A DNA stretch of 15,207 nucleotides from Nitrospinota bacterium (GCA_016176845.1 JACOWJ010000011.1:40782-55988); one strand, 5' to 3'; counted from the first letter of the stretch, positions 1 through 7,506 are shown. The notes: generated by a model not told the origin, from the sequence alone. Translations and numbers: made by a program.

Positions 1-6
1 TTTTAA

Positions 7-51
7 GTTTTAGGTTTTAGGGCTTAAAACTTAAAACCTAAAACCTAAAAC
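7..51. repeat. AT-rich heptad inverted repeat
   Basis: Positions 7-20 and 38-51 form a perfect 14-bp inverted repeat (GTTTTAGGTTTTAG and its complement) around a 17-nt loop. Both arms are built from a TTTTAGG/TTTTAAG-like heptad repeated in tandem. The element lies downstream of the minus-strand glycosyltransferase gene. It could act as a bidirectional transcription end or simply be one of the interspersed simple repeats seen elsewhere in this window. Nothing else is recognised between it and the gene end at 124. Confidence 0.6.
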
Positions 52-123
52 TTTCTGCAGGGAACCAAATGGGCAAGTTATTTAGTCCACGATCCTAAGT
101 TGACACGAATGATTGGGGAATCC

Positions 124-1548
124 TCACCCGTGCCTCAAGGCAGATGGGGACCTGGAGCTGAATGCAAATCTCGACGTGGCCTGTATCCTCTCGTAAAGAG
201 CTAGAACTTGATCGGCTACCCGGGACCAGCGGAAGCCCCTGGCCCATCGAACCCCCCGGTGACCCATGCAGGCACGTAAGTAATCATCCTTCAAGATCAT
301 CTCGATCTTGGCTGCCATCGACTGCGCGTCCCCCTCGGGAACCAGGAAGCCTGTCCTTCCATCAGCCACCGTGTAAGGTAAACCTCCAACGTTGGAGGCC
401 ACCACCGGTGTGCCGCAGGCCATGGCCTCCAGGGCGACCATCCCGAAGGACTCGTAGCGAGAGGGCACCACCAAAAGATCCGCCGCCCCATAGAAAAAAA
501 CCAATCTCTCCTGGGGCTGGGCGGGGAAGAAGGTAATCTGCTCTCTCACCCCCAGCTGGGAAGCCAGGGCTTCGAGGGTTTTCAGCTCCCGGTTTTCCAT
601 CTCGTTTTGCGGGTTGCCCCCGATCAGGATCAAGCGAAGGCGGCCCTTTGCCAGGCCAGGACTTCGAATCAGGGGGACCATGGCCCGGATTAAGGTATCG
701 ATCCCCTTGATCGGATCGATTCGGCCCACGAAGAGCACAATCCTCTCCTGGTCCAGGCCCAGCTGGCACCTGGCCACTTCCGAAGAGATCGGCCTGAAAA
801 GCTCCACGTCCACCCCGCAGGGAATCACTTCCACCTTATCGGAGGCCATTCTATGAAAGGAGGAAATCTCCTCTTGAAGAAGAGAAGCTTCCGGGCGCTG
901 CCGCCGATTCCACGCTTCCGCGAAGGACTCGACCGGCGCCGACTTAACCGGCAAAGCTTCCGTGTACTGCCTCCAACTCATCTCTTCCGCGAGGGACTCG
1001 ACTAGCGCCTGCTTTTCTGCGGGAGTCGCGGCCAAAACCTGGTCCATCAGATGCGGGAGGGCCCTCTCCCAATAGAGCCGCAATGCGGTCTCCTTCTCTC
1101 CATCTGGGCGACTCACCAGGTTCTTGGGATAGCCCAACGTATGGAATCGCTGGATCGCGGGGATGCCCCAGGCCTTTTTCAATTTCCAAGCAGCCCATCC
1201 CGAGAGCCAATAATGCCCATCGAGGAGGTCGTAAAAGAGGCCCTCTCGATGGGAAAAGCTTTTAACGCGCGCGACGAACTCCGGCAGGTGGTTCCACACC
1301 AGATTCTTGTCGTAGGGCGCCGTGAGGCCGGCCTTGAGGTGAATGACCCGCACTCGGGGAGTCAGCTGAGTGACCGCGGGCAGTGCGGCATCTTGCAGAC
1401 GGGTGAAGATATCGACGTAAAGGCCCCGGCTGCCCAGCTCCCGGCTCAACTCCCTTACATAAACGTTCATTCCGCCCGTGTCCCGCCCACCTAGAGACGC
1501 CAGGGGGCAGCTGTGAACGCATAGCATCGCTACCCGATTGATAGCCAT
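124..1548 (-). CDS. GT4-family glycosyltransferase (MshA / sucrose-phosphate-synthase-like)
   Basis: A 474-residue retaining glycosyltransferase of the GT-B fold, expected to move a sugar from a nucleotide-sugar donor in the cytoplasm or at the inner membrane face. The N-terminal domain opens with the acceptor-side loop GGRDTGGMNVYV (residues 20-31), typical of MshA and sucrose-phosphate-synthase-like GT4 enzymes. The C-terminal domain has VIPCGVD (241-247), FVGRIDPIKG (273-282) and the donor-binding E-x7-E motif ESFGMVALE (366-374), then GTPVVAS and VGGLP. Residues 183-228 are an unusual linker carrying a 23-residue tandem duplication. The start ATG has a GGAGG just upstream and overlaps the upstream acyltransferase gene by 19 nt, so the two are translationally coupled. 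Acceptor and donor cannot be told from sequence. Co-location with two acyltransferase-like genes suggests exopolysaccharide or glycolipid synthesis (inference). Confidence 0.9.
   Translation of the reverse strand: MAINRVAMLCVHSCPLASLGGRDTGGMNVYVRELSRELGSRGLYVDIFTRLQDAALPAVTQLTPRVRVIHLKAGLTAPYDKNLVWNHLPEFVARVKSFSHREGLFYDLLDGHYWLSGWAAWKLKKAWGIPAIQRFHTLGYPKNLVSRPDGEKETALRLYWERALPHLMDQVLAATPAEKQALVESLAEEMSWRQYTEALPVKSAPVESFAEAWNRRQRPEASLLQEEISSFHRMASDKVEVIPCGVDVELFRPISSEVARCQLGLDQERIVLFVGRIDPIKGIDTLIRAMVPLIRSPGLAKGRLRLILIGGNPQNEMENRELKTLEALASQLGVREQITFFPAQPQERLVFFYGAADLLVVPSRYESFGMVALEAMACGTPVVASNVGGLPYTVADGRTGFLVPEGDAQSMAAKIEMILKDDYLRACMGHRGVRWARGFRWSRVADQVLALYERIQATSRFAFSSRSPSALRHG
915..1009 (-). 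repeat. In-frame 69-bp tandem duplication inside the glycosyltransferase
   Basis: The 26-nt segments 915-940 and 984-1009 are almost identical and lie exactly 69 bp (23 codons) apart, with weaker similarity outside them. In the protein this gives two adjacent 23-residue units, VESLAEEMSWRQYTEALP and VESFAEAWNRRQRPEASL, in the linker between the two GT-B domains. Related enzymes usually have a much shorter linker between TPAEK and VIPCGVD (family knowledge). Confidence 0.75.
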
Positions 1549-2570
1549 CGACCTCCGCTCCCTGGCTTTTTCACCCGCAGCTGGTAGGTAAGGAAATCCA
1601 CCGCCCCAAAGCGATATTTGTAAGCCTCCCGGCCCCGGAGGAAATCGACTCTCCGATAACCACGCTCGATCGCCTCTTGGATGACCCGGGCGACCAGGAT
1701 GATGCCCGGGCTCAACGGGGAGTAATCGGGATCGTACCCAGAGTTGTAAACATAGAGCGTCTCCCGATATCTGAGGCAGAGCAGGCCAGCAATCCTATGG
1801 CCATCTGCACTCAGGAAAGAAAGCTGGATTTGGCCTACCGGCCCTAAGGCCTCTGGCAGGGAGAGGAAGAAGCGCTTCATCTGGGGATCCATGAACTCGG
1901 CCTTGGAAGCGCCGCTCTTGGCATGCAGCTCCAAGAAAGAGGGCATCGCCTCCCGGATAGGCTCGGTCTCTTCCAAAGTATAAAAAGCCAGTTGGGCCCT
2001 TTGTTCGGCCCGGCGCAGTTTCCGTCGCAGCTCATGCCGGTCCTTCTGCCCCAAGTGGCCCAGGTAGGTCTCCCAGTCCTCCGGCAGCTGGATCCCAGGG
2101 CAGCTCTCTTCCAACTCCAACCAAACCTCATAGCCGGCGGACTTGGCCAGGGAGGGAATCAGCACGAGGGTGGGGGAGGAGTCTGGAATGGCCCGCAGCT
2201 CCAGGAAGTCTCCGCAGTCTAACCGCTCCTCCAGGTGGTCCCACAGGGCTTTTAGGGTCGGCCCTTCATGGTCGCGGTGAACCAGGAGGTCCATGTAATC
2301 GCAGGTATTGACATTGCCGAGGCGCCGAATGACTCTTTGGCCTCCCTCGGCTGAATGGACGAACCAGGGGGCCAGGCCCCAAAGCTCTCCCGCCGGGCTG
2401 CGGATGGCCACCAGCCACAGGTCTCCCTGGGTGCCGAAGCAGTTCCACCAATGTCGAAGCCACTCCCTGGTGGAGAAGAAGGTGGCAGTACTGGATTGGC
2501 CGGCCAGCCAGTCCCATTCCTCCTGGAGCACTTCGAAACCCATGGCCCCTTCAAATTCTTGGATTAACAT
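1530..2570 (-). CDS. FemAB/CelD-type GNAT acyltransferase (Acetyltransf_6-like)
   Basis: A 346-residue cytoplasmic protein resembling the CelD/BcsL and FemAB-like branch of the GNAT superfamily, whose members acylate sugars or transfer aminoacyl groups during polysaccharide and cell-wall synthesis. The N-terminal half has the usual opening (WDWLAGQS near 20, then FFSTREWLRHWWNCFG at 31-46). The C-terminal half carries the acetyltransferase core: DRHELRRKLRRAE (178-189), then the predicted acyl-CoA region with IAGLLCLRYRETLYVYNSGYD (260-280, quoted in part), SPGIILVARVIQEAI (287-301) and FLRGREAYKYRFG (310-322). The ATG at 2570 has AAGGAAGG upstream. The gene overlaps the preceding gene by 7 nt and the next by 19 nt, so it is the middle of one operon. 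The substrate is unknown; the glycosyltransferase neighbour suggests a glycan or glycolipid. Confidence 0.8.
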   Translation of the reverse strand: MLIQEFEGAMGFEVLQEEWDWLAGQSSTATFFSTREWLRHWWNCFGTQGDLWLVAIRSPAGELWGLAPWFVHSAEGGQRVIRRLGNVNTCDYMDLLVHRDHEGPTLKALWDHLEERLDCGDFLELRAIPDSSPTLVLIPSLAKSAGYEVWLELEESCPGIQLPEDWETYLGHLGQKDRHELRRKLRRAEQRAQLAFYTLEETEPIREAMPSFLELHAKSGASKAEFMDPQMKRFFLSLPEALGPVGQIQLSFLSADGHRIAGLLCLRYRETLYVYNSGYDPDYSPLSPGIILVARVIQEAIERGYRRVDFLRGREAYKYRFGAVDFLTYQLRVKKPGSGGRWLSIG

Positions 2571-3163
2571 GGACCTTCCTTACATTCACATTTCACAAGC
2601 TGGATTCCCTTCTCTCCTCCGCGCAACCTCCCGTAAAAGCAAAGGGGGAAACCCAACCAGCGAATGTAAGTGATCACCTGAAAGAGACGAAAGCCAACCC
2701 GTCGGATCCCGTGGTGAGAAGGCTGGTTGCTTTTCAGAGCAAAGATCAGGGCCCGGCCAAACCCCTTCCCCTTCACATAGCGGAGAATACAACCCAAAAT
2801 GGCCGGATAGAGCCCTTTCCCCCGGAATCCCTCCAAAGTATAAGCATCGTAAAGGTAACATTCCCCTTCTCGCAATAAGAGGGTCCGATCGATCTCCCCA
2901 ATTTCCGCCCGTTTGAAAGCCGCCCAACAATAGGCAATGATCCTGCCCCTCCAGTAGGCCACGCAAGCCACATCTCCTCGCTCCAGCCGCTTAAGGGCGA
3001 CCTTTTTCCTCATGACCTGAAACAGGTCGCCCAGCCGAGCAGCAGACTCCCCGGAAAGAATGAAGACAAACTCTACTTCCTCCTTAGGGTTGATCGGCGA
3101 GATGTACTCCTCAAGAGTCAACGCATACAAGTAGAGCCGGTTCCAGCGAAACCACCATTCCAA
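2564..3163 (-). CDS. GNAT-family acetyltransferase-like protein, TTG start
   Basis: A 199-residue protein, first gene of the minus-strand operon. The C-terminal part fits a GNAT fold: YLYDAYTLEGFRGKGLYPAI (103-122) holds the strand-turn with R114-G115-K116-G117, matching the acetyl-CoA pyrophosphate-binding loop, followed by a helix and ALIFALKSNQPSHHGIRRVG (138-157), a usual motif-B region. The N-terminal 60 residues are not recognised. Translation appears to start at TTG (3161-3163), about 9 nt after AGGGG; the first in-frame ATG is at codon 51 and would remove part of the domain. It overlaps the next gene by 7 nt. The likely role is N- or O-acylation of a sugar or amino-sugar precursor for the same pathway; the substrate is not predictable. 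Confidence 0.7.
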   Translation of the reverse strand: MEWWFRWNRLYLYALTLEEYISPINPKEEVEFVFILSGESAARLGDLFQVMRKKVALKRLERGDVACVAYWRGRIIAYCWAAFKRAEIGEIDRTLLLREGECYLYDAYTLEGFRGKGLYPAILGCILRYVKGKGFGRALIFALKSNQPSHHGIRRVGFRLFQVITYIRWLGFPLCFYGRLRGGEKGIQLVKCECKEGPC

Positions 3164-3192
3164 GTAAGGCCACCCCTCTCCCCTTCACTGGC

Positions 3193-3734
3193 TAAACCGA
3201 CATGGCCAAATTGAGTTGGCCACCCCCCTGCATGAAAATGAGTTACCGGGGGACTCGGGCATTTTCACGGGGTGACCTGGCGCAGGTCCCACATCCCTTC
3301 CCCGAATCGCACTGGGTCAGGGAATTCTGTCTGCAAGGAACTGTTTCCCTCGACGCCTGAAAAGCCGGTTACGGTCAGCCGAATAGCAGAATAAGGGAAA
3401 AGGGATCACATGTCAAGAGAGAAGACTCGGGCATTTTTACGTTAAAACCGACATGGCCGACCGAAGTCGGTCGCCCCCGTGAATGAAAATGGCCGCCGGA
3501 AGTCTCGGGCATTGTTACGTTAAAACTTCTTGACTGAAACCCACGGTTCCGCTAAACTTCGACCAATCCAGTAAACCGACGTGGCCAACCCAAGTTGGCC
3601 GCCCCCGCGAATGAAAATGGGCCTCCATGAGCCCTCGGCATTTTCACGTGAAACCGACATGGCCAACCGAAGTTGACCGCCCCCGGGAATGAAAATGGCC
3701 CCCAGAGAGACTCGGGCATTTTCACGTTAAAACC
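3193..3734 (+). repeat. Four copies of a two-hairpin intergenic repeat
   Basis: This 615-nt gap holds no convincing gene. It carries four copies of a roughly 75-105 bp unit, at about 3193-3271, 3424-3526, 3572-3649 and 3650-3734. Each contains AAACCGACATGGCC or a near variant, a short hairpin, CCCCC, GAATGAAAATGG or a variant, then CTCGGGCATTTTCACGTTAA or a variant. The first hairpin is GGCCAAC-CCAA-GTTGGCC in copy 3 and CGACCGA-AG-TCGGTCG in copy 2, so its arms change together. The second pairs TGAAAATG with CATTTTCA across about 18 nt. Similar half-elements occur at 7489-7506 and 7991-8018. Identity is unknown: an immobile repeat family, or multiple end sequences of a lost IS21-type element (inference). 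No transposase remains. Confidence 0.8.
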
Positions 3735-3778
3735 TTTGCGGTCGTTACCTCCCTTGCTCAGGCCCAGGAGAAGAGATC

Positions 3779-4300
3779 ATGGCAAGAAAGGAGCCCGAGA
3801 TCTTTGATCAATTGAAGCAGACCACCGCCTCCTTCTTGGAGAAGGTGGGCTATCAGGTTACCCTAAACCGGCGGATCCTCTTCAGCGAGATGGCGGTCCA
3901 TGGGCAACGGGGTCCCCATCAGGTTATCTGCCAGCCAGCCACCGATATCTATGAAGCCGTGGAGAGCTGCAAGGACTTGTGCACGGCCAAATGCAAGCTG
4001 GCTGACGAGAGCGATTACGCCCTGGTCTTCCCTCCCATCAAGGAGCACCATTTCATCGAGTTCCTGACAGAGATGGGCGGTCGGCCTTATTACCTCGATA
4101 TCCGGTCCCAGTATTTTATGATCTGGATCGCCAACCCCATAACGGGCGCCGTAGAAGGCATGATCGGGGGCTCCCGGGACAAAGCACTGGAGAAGGCCTT
4201 GATGAAGGTCAGTCAGGCCTTGAAGACTTACTTTTACGGGGGATTCACCCAGTATATCAACCGGATCATTGACGAAAAGATGCGAAAAGGGGAGCTGTAG
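3779..4300 (+). CDS. Conserved-looking orphan protein, 173 aa
   Basis: Family not recognised. The 173-residue product looks soluble and mixed alpha/beta, with no signal peptide or membrane segment. It has four cysteines, C51, C64, C68 and C72, three of them in a CKDLCTAKC cluster on what may be a helix, so metal or redox chemistry is possible. The middle (residues 78-128) is rich in aromatic strands such as YALVFPPI, YYLDIRSQYFMIWIANPITG; the C-terminus is a helical basic tail (ALMKVSQALKTYF, then IIDEKMRKGEL). The ATG at 3779 follows AGGAGA with a 6-nt gap, and coding character is clear over the full length. It sits between the repeat cluster and the cold-shock gene, which has its own promoter just after this stop codon. 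It is probably monocistronic; no terminator is evident. Confidence 0.8.
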   Translation: MARKEPEIFDQLKQTTASFLEKVGYQVTLNRRILFSEMAVHGQRGPHQVICQPATDIYEAVESCKDLCTAKCKLADESDYALVFPPIKEHHFIEFLTEMGGRPYYLDIRSQYFMIWIANPITGAVEGMIGGSRDKALEKALMKVSQALKTYFYGGFTQYINRIIDEKMRKGEL

Positions 4301-4313
4301 AGAAAGAAAATCC

Positions 4314-4342
4314 TTGACAAAAGGCGAGCACTATATTAATTT
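4314..4342 (+). promoter_or_regulatory. Putative sigma-70-type promoter for the cold-shock gene
   Basis: A perfect -35 TTGACA (4314-4319) is followed, 17 nt later, by an AT-rich stretch containing TAATTT (4337-4342); TATATT at 4332-4337 is a better -10 by sequence but too close (12 nt). It lies directly after the 173-aa gene. If used, the transcript would have a leader of about 365 nt before the cold-shock start codon. Confidence 0.45.
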
Positions 4343-4713
4343 GTTGGCGCTTCTTCAGGGGAAGCGGGGACAGGAGAAAAGGGTTTATTGTAAGGCATGA
4401 TTTCTAGGGGGTCAGGCAAGCCTCTTTCCTTGAAGCCACGTAAGAGAAAGGTTGTTCCGTCCCTCAGAATAAAGCTAGCCTTAAAGTTTTGCCATCGGAT
4501 CTTTTCCCAAGAGCATAGGAGAGGGGTGAGTCGTATTTTGGAAAGGCCGGGGCTAAATTTTTTCGGAAGTTTTTTTTCTTGAGGGTCTGTGTGGATCGAG
4601 ACCTGAATAAATGGACATCTTTGCCCTCAAGATGAAATTCCAGGCCTTTTCTCCAGCCATTATCAACCAGAGCTCAACGAACAGGTTCAACAAGTAAGGA
4701 GGGCAGAAGCAGT
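4343..4713 (+). other. Long leader or spacer before the cold-shock gene
   Basis: This stretch has no convincing gene; a 61-codon ORF at 4397-4582 lacks a ribosome-binding site and recognisable sequence. It holds a 6-bp hairpin near its start (CGCTTC-TTCAGGG-GAAGCG around 4349-4367) and a very T-rich segment at 4558-4580. Cold-shock mRNAs commonly carry long, temperature-responsive 5' leaders (established for cspA), which would fit here if the promoter at 4314 is used. The last bases contain AAGGAGG before the ATG at 4714. Confidence 0.4.
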
Positions 4714-4914
4714 ATGCCGACTGGAAAAGTAAAGTGGTTCAACGATAGCAAGGGTTATGGCTTCATCGAACAGGAAACCGGTGAGGATGTCTTCGTCCAT
4801 TATTCTGCAATCAAGGAGGATGGTTATAAGTCCTTAACAGCTGGACAGGAAGTCCAGTTTGACGTCATCGAAGGCCCTAAGGGGCTGCAAGCGGACAATG
4901 TCACAAAGATGTAA
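4714..4914 (+). CDS. Cold-shock protein, CspA family
   Basis: A 66-residue single cold-shock domain, the normal full length for bacterial Csp proteins. It opens with [17 protein letters not shown] (residues 4-20), which includes RNP1 (KGYGFI), and has RNP2 as VFVHYSAI (27-34), the aromatic residues that stack on single-stranded RNA or DNA. The C-terminal half, [20 protein letters not shown] followed by NVTKM, is standard. It would act as a cytoplasmic RNA chaperone that melts secondary structure. AAGGAGG lies about 9 nt before the ATG. The gene has a possible long leader upstream and a strong hairpin after its stop, so it is likely a single-gene transcript, possibly read through into khpA. 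Whether it is cold-induced or constitutive cannot be told. Confidence 0.97.
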   Translation: MPTGKVKWFNDSKGYGFIEQETGEDVFVHYSAIKEDGYKSLTAGQEVQFDVIEGPKGLQADNVTKM

Positions 4915-4944
4915 ATCATAGCATTCGAATCCTATTCAACTGCA

Positions 4945-4998
4945 TGAAAGGGCCCTGAGGGGAGAGAAGGACTTTCCTCTTCCATCAGGGTCCCTTCA
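4945..4998 (+). terminator. Strong 14-bp hairpin after the cold-shock gene
   Basis: Arms 4945-4958 (TGAAAGGGCCCTGA) and 4985-4998 (TCAGGGTCCCTTCA) pair over 14 positions with one G-U and one mismatch. The loop is purine-rich then pyrimidine-rich and can pair further. There is no T-run after it (a G-run follows), so it may stabilise the 3' end of the message or work as a Rho-assisted or processing hairpin rather than a classical terminator. Confidence 0.6.
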
Positions 4999-5073
4999 GA
5001 TAGGGGGGGTAAAGGGGTATGTTAAGACCCTGAGTGTAAACCATCATGTCTTTACAGCTGAGGTGGAATGGAA

Positions 5074-5310
5074 ATGGACGCAAAAGAATTGGTTGTCTAC
5101 ATCGCCAAATCCATCGTAGATCAACCAGAACTGGTCAAAGTCAACGGAGTCGAAGGTGAAAATTCTGTCGTTATCGAGCTCAAGGTAGCCAAGGATGATA
5201 TGGGTAAAGTCATCGGGAAAGAAGGCAAGACCATCTCGGCCATAAGGACCATCTTGAGCGCTACGCGAGCTCAGAAACGAAAGAGGCACATCCTCGAGCT
5301 TCTCGAGTAA
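5074..5310 (+). CDS. khpA: KH-domain RNA-binding protein KhpA
   Basis: A 78-residue single KH domain of the KhpA/YlqC family, a small RNA chaperone that in Gram-positive bacteria pairs with KhpB and affects cell length and small-RNA binding (established for relatives). The sequence MDAKELVVYIAKSIVDQPE at the start and the KH signature GKVIGKEGKTISAIRTIL (with the GxxG loop as GKEG) near residues 47-64 are diagnostic. Two ATGs are possible (5068 and 5074). AGGTGG at 5061-5066 is only 1 nt from the first and 7 nt from the second, and family members start just before KELV, so 5074 is chosen. The usual rpsP-khpA-rimM-trmD context is absent; here it follows the cold-shock gene, placing two RNA chaperones side by side. 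Confidence 0.93.
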   Translation: MDAKELVVYIAKSIVDQPELVKVNGVEGENSVVIELKVAKDDMGKVIGKEGKTISAIRTILSATRAQKRKRHILELLE

Positions 5311-5778
5311 AAAAGTCTGGGCCTTGTTCTTTTCTTTTTATTACTTGGCCACTCCTTCGAATTTTCTCTCTCCTGCTCTAAGCGGCCTTTGAGCTATTCC
5401 TCGCGGACTTCCTGGCCTTCATTCTAACGCTAATGCGCGACCTGAAACGGGCAAAGCCATGGTAGTGGACCGTGACGCAACAGCCAGGTCATTTTCCGGC
5501 TCCTGTGGGAAGGGACCCAGACCCTGGATGATTTACGGGAAGGGCTCCCGAAGGCAAAAAAGCTCCCAGGCTCCTCCCCTGAGACCCCGCGCTCTTAGCG
5601 GCCAGGCGATCCAGGAGCCCTTCCTATTTGAAACGTATAGGAATTTCCTTTTTTTGCTATGAGCCGAATAGCTCGTAGCTCATAGTTCATAGCAAAAGCT
5701 ATGAGCCATGAGCTAATTTACCTTTACCGGGGAAGAAGCGCGGCAGGCCCATTAGCCTGCAACGCGGGAACCCGAGGG
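5311..5778. other. Intergenic region between khpA and the 561-aa gene
   Basis: No gene is supported here; the 67-codon ORF at 5459-5662 lacks a ribosome-binding site. The region contains T-rich tracts soon after khpA (around 5325-5341), a nested pairing around 5570-5625 (GGCTCCT with AGGAGCC, enclosing CGCT-CTT-AGCG), and the AGCTCATAG-type hairpin described separately. Because khpA and the next gene converge, this is where both transcripts should end, and the hairpins may serve as a shared terminator region. Confidence 0.5.
5622..5714. repeat. AGCTCATAG-family hairpin repeat with AGGAATTTCC block
   Basis: Arms 5677-5693 and 5698-5714 are 17-nt inverted repeats (two mismatches that could pair as G-U) around an AAAA loop, made of AGCTCATAG-like units. 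Directly to the left are the units GCTATGAGC and ATAGCTCGTAGCT, and the block CGTATAGGAATTTCC. The same blocks (GGAAATTCCTATACG and AGCTCATAGCTCGTAGCT) recur at 7592-7637 and 8232-8286, there in the opposite relative orientation, so this is one member of a dispersed repeat family in this genome. Confidence 0.7.
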
Positions 5779-7464
5779 TCATCGGCCCGGCGGTTTGATC
5801 AAGGGAGAGATCTCTGGTACCACGATCAGAGGGGCCGCCTCGCGCTTTCCTTCTTTTTGGGCGCGATCGAGACTCCGGTGAACCATCTCTCGGGCCCAGG
5901 GGTGCTCCTTAATCCGCTCGCCCTCCAAATCTTCGAGGCCCAAGGCCACCGCTAAGGCCAGTTCCGCCTCTTCCTTCCTTTGGGTGCACCACAGGAAATA
6001 GGCCATCTCTTCCATCCTTCGCCGGTAAGTCGCCCGGGCCTCGGCATCGAACAGTTCCAGCACCGCCCGCCCGTAAATCTCCTCTTCCCGCTCCTTCTTC
6101 AGCACATCGGAGATGATGATCATCCCTCGCTCGACCTGCCGGAGATCCTCCAGGTATTTCTTCATGCGATTCGGGGGAAAAGACCATCCCACAAGCTCTT
6201 CCAGATCAAAGAGCCGAGGGGCCCGGGATAGAAGGTAAGGACTATGCCGGATGGCCTCCTTGTCCAGTTCTCGGTAAATCATGGGAGTGAAGGGGGAGGG
6301 ATACTCCTCCAAATCGGCCACGGCCACGGGATACCCCTCCGGCACCGGGAGATGGCTCCGTGAGTTTTGCTGATGGAGCTCCTCGACAAGGGCCCTCCAG
6401 TAAGCCGGATCGAGCTCGACCCACCGGTCCTTCGCGACCACCTTCTCCAACACCTCCGAGAGGGACTTCTTAGGGGTCTCGAAGACCTGGCAGCTCAAGA
6501 TCCCCTGGCGGTCGTCACCGAGCAAGAAGACGTTCTTCACCTTTCCCATGGGCTGAGACTTGGCCAGGAAGAAGAGTCGTAGGCCCGCCCCATCGATGGG
6601 ACTGGCCATCGCCTTTAGAACCTTGAATTCCGGCGAGGCAAGAGGAGAGCGAACTTCTCGGGCGAAGGAGGGAAGGTCCAGTTCTGGATGAAGGCTCCTC
6701 AGGCGATAGAGGGACTTCTTGGCCTCTTTCTGGCAGGTCTTGTTTTCCGCAGACCGCGCCACTTCCTCCAGCAGCTGGGCGGCCTCGGGCAGGGCCAGAC
6801 CCCCCAAGGCCGCCAGGGCCCCCTTGATGACCTCTTCCCCCATCCACTGGAACGGCCTACCTGGAGATGGCGCCTCTTCCTCCTTTCGGATCGGCTTAAA
6901 ATGGACCAATGCCTCCAGAAAGGGAAAGGCCTTCTCTTTGTACCTCCGGGCCAGGCGCCCAATCACATGCGCAGGGAGGGGAAGGGTTTCCAAAGAGGCG
7001 ATGAGCTCCTGCGGGTGTCCCTCATCCGGCCTTCCTTCCAGCCACAACCCGATCTGTCGGAAGAGCAGTTCCTCCCGATGTAGCAGTTCCAGCTGCTCTC
7101 TATCGATCGTTTCCCCCCCTTCTGCCAGCAGCTCAAGGGCCTTGACCCTCACCGGGGCCTCCAACTCCACATCACGGCTCAACTCCCTAAGAAGGCCCTT
7201 CAAGGAGCGGGGGCCCCAGGATTCCATCAGACCCATCAAGGCCTCTGTTCCCAGTCTTTTCAACCTTCTGGCCAGCAGGCCCCCATGGGATATCGCCAAG
7301 GCCTCCAACTGGTCCAGCGCCCCCGAAGGGGAATCCCCTCCCAGATCTCGGAAGAGGCAATCCATTCGTTCCTCCAAGGCCCGCTTCTCCTCCGGCCCTT
7401 TCTCTCCTTTGTCCTTTTTCCGATCAGATTTCCGATAGGAGTCTCTCGTTGGGGTATTGGGCAT
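5779..7464 (-). CDS. Orphan 561-aa alpha-helical protein, HEAT-like N-terminal half
   Basis: Family not recognised. The product starts with a highly charged tail (about residues 1-35, rich in K, R, E). Residues 35-260 then look like an alpha-solenoid of short Leu-rich helices (for example GLLARRLKRLGTEALMGLME, LKGLLRELSRDVEL, APVRVKALELLAEGG, ALAALGGLALPEAAQLLEEV). Repeated helix pairs with A/L spacing and acidic ends resemble HEAT or Armadillo-like repeats. Residues 270-370 are more globular (FKVLKAMASPIDGAGLRLFF, GKVKNVFLLGDDRQGILSCQ, then KKSLSEVLEKVV). The rest is charged helices, with a Pro-rich end. No signal peptide or membrane segment is seen, so it is cytoplasmic. The ATG at 7464 has AGAGGAGAG about 6 nt upstream. 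It stands alone on its strand; the only possible partner is the small exported protein gene upstream across a repeat. A scaffold or protein-interaction role is a guess. Confidence 0.75.
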   Translation of the reverse strand: MPNTPTRDSYRKSDRKKDKGEKGPEEKRALEERMDCLFRDLGGDSPSGALDQLEALAISHGGLLARRLKRLGTEALMGLMESWGPRSLKGLLRELSRDVELEAPVRVKALELLAEGGETIDREQLELLHREELLFRQIGLWLEGRPDEGHPQELIASLETLPLPAHVIGRLARRYKEKAFPFLEALVHFKPIRKEEEAPSPGRPFQWMGEEVIKGALAALGGLALPEAAQLLEEVARSAENKTCQKEAKKSLYRLRSLHPELDLPSFAREVRSPLASPEFKVLKAMASPIDGAGLRLFFLAKSQPMGKVKNVFLLGDDRQGILSCQVFETPKKSLSEVLEKVVAKDRWVELDPAYWRALVEELHQQNSRSHLPVPEGYPVAVADLEEYPSPFTPMIYRELDKEAIRHSPYLLSRAPRLFDLEELVGWSFPPNRMKKYLEDLRQVERGMIIISDVLKKEREEEIYGRAVLELFDAEARATYRRRMEEMAYFLWCTQRKEEAELALAVALGLEDLEGERIKEHPWAREMVHRSLDRAQKEGKREAAPLIVVPEISPLIKPPGR

Positions 7465-7488
7465 TATCTCTCCTCTTGAGATCCGCGA

Positions 7489-7506
7489 GAAACCGACATA
7501 GCCAGG
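7489..7506 (+). repeat. Left half of the intergenic repeat
   Basis: GAAACCGACATAGCCAGG matches the start of the 3193-3734 repeat unit (AAACCGACATGGCCA). It directly abuts the G-run repeat beginning at 7506. The matching end of the unit lies at 7991-8018, so the small exported-protein gene sits between the two halves. Confidence 0.55.

Noticed and set aside
5459-5662. 67-codon plus-strand ORF after khpA
   Set aside because: No Shine-Dalgarno, odd composition, and it runs into the repeat hairpin region.
5701-7479. Several plus-strand ORFs of 64-239 codons opposite the 561-aa gene
   Set aside because: They lack ribosome-binding sites and recognisable sequence, and lie antisense to a frame with consistent coding character.
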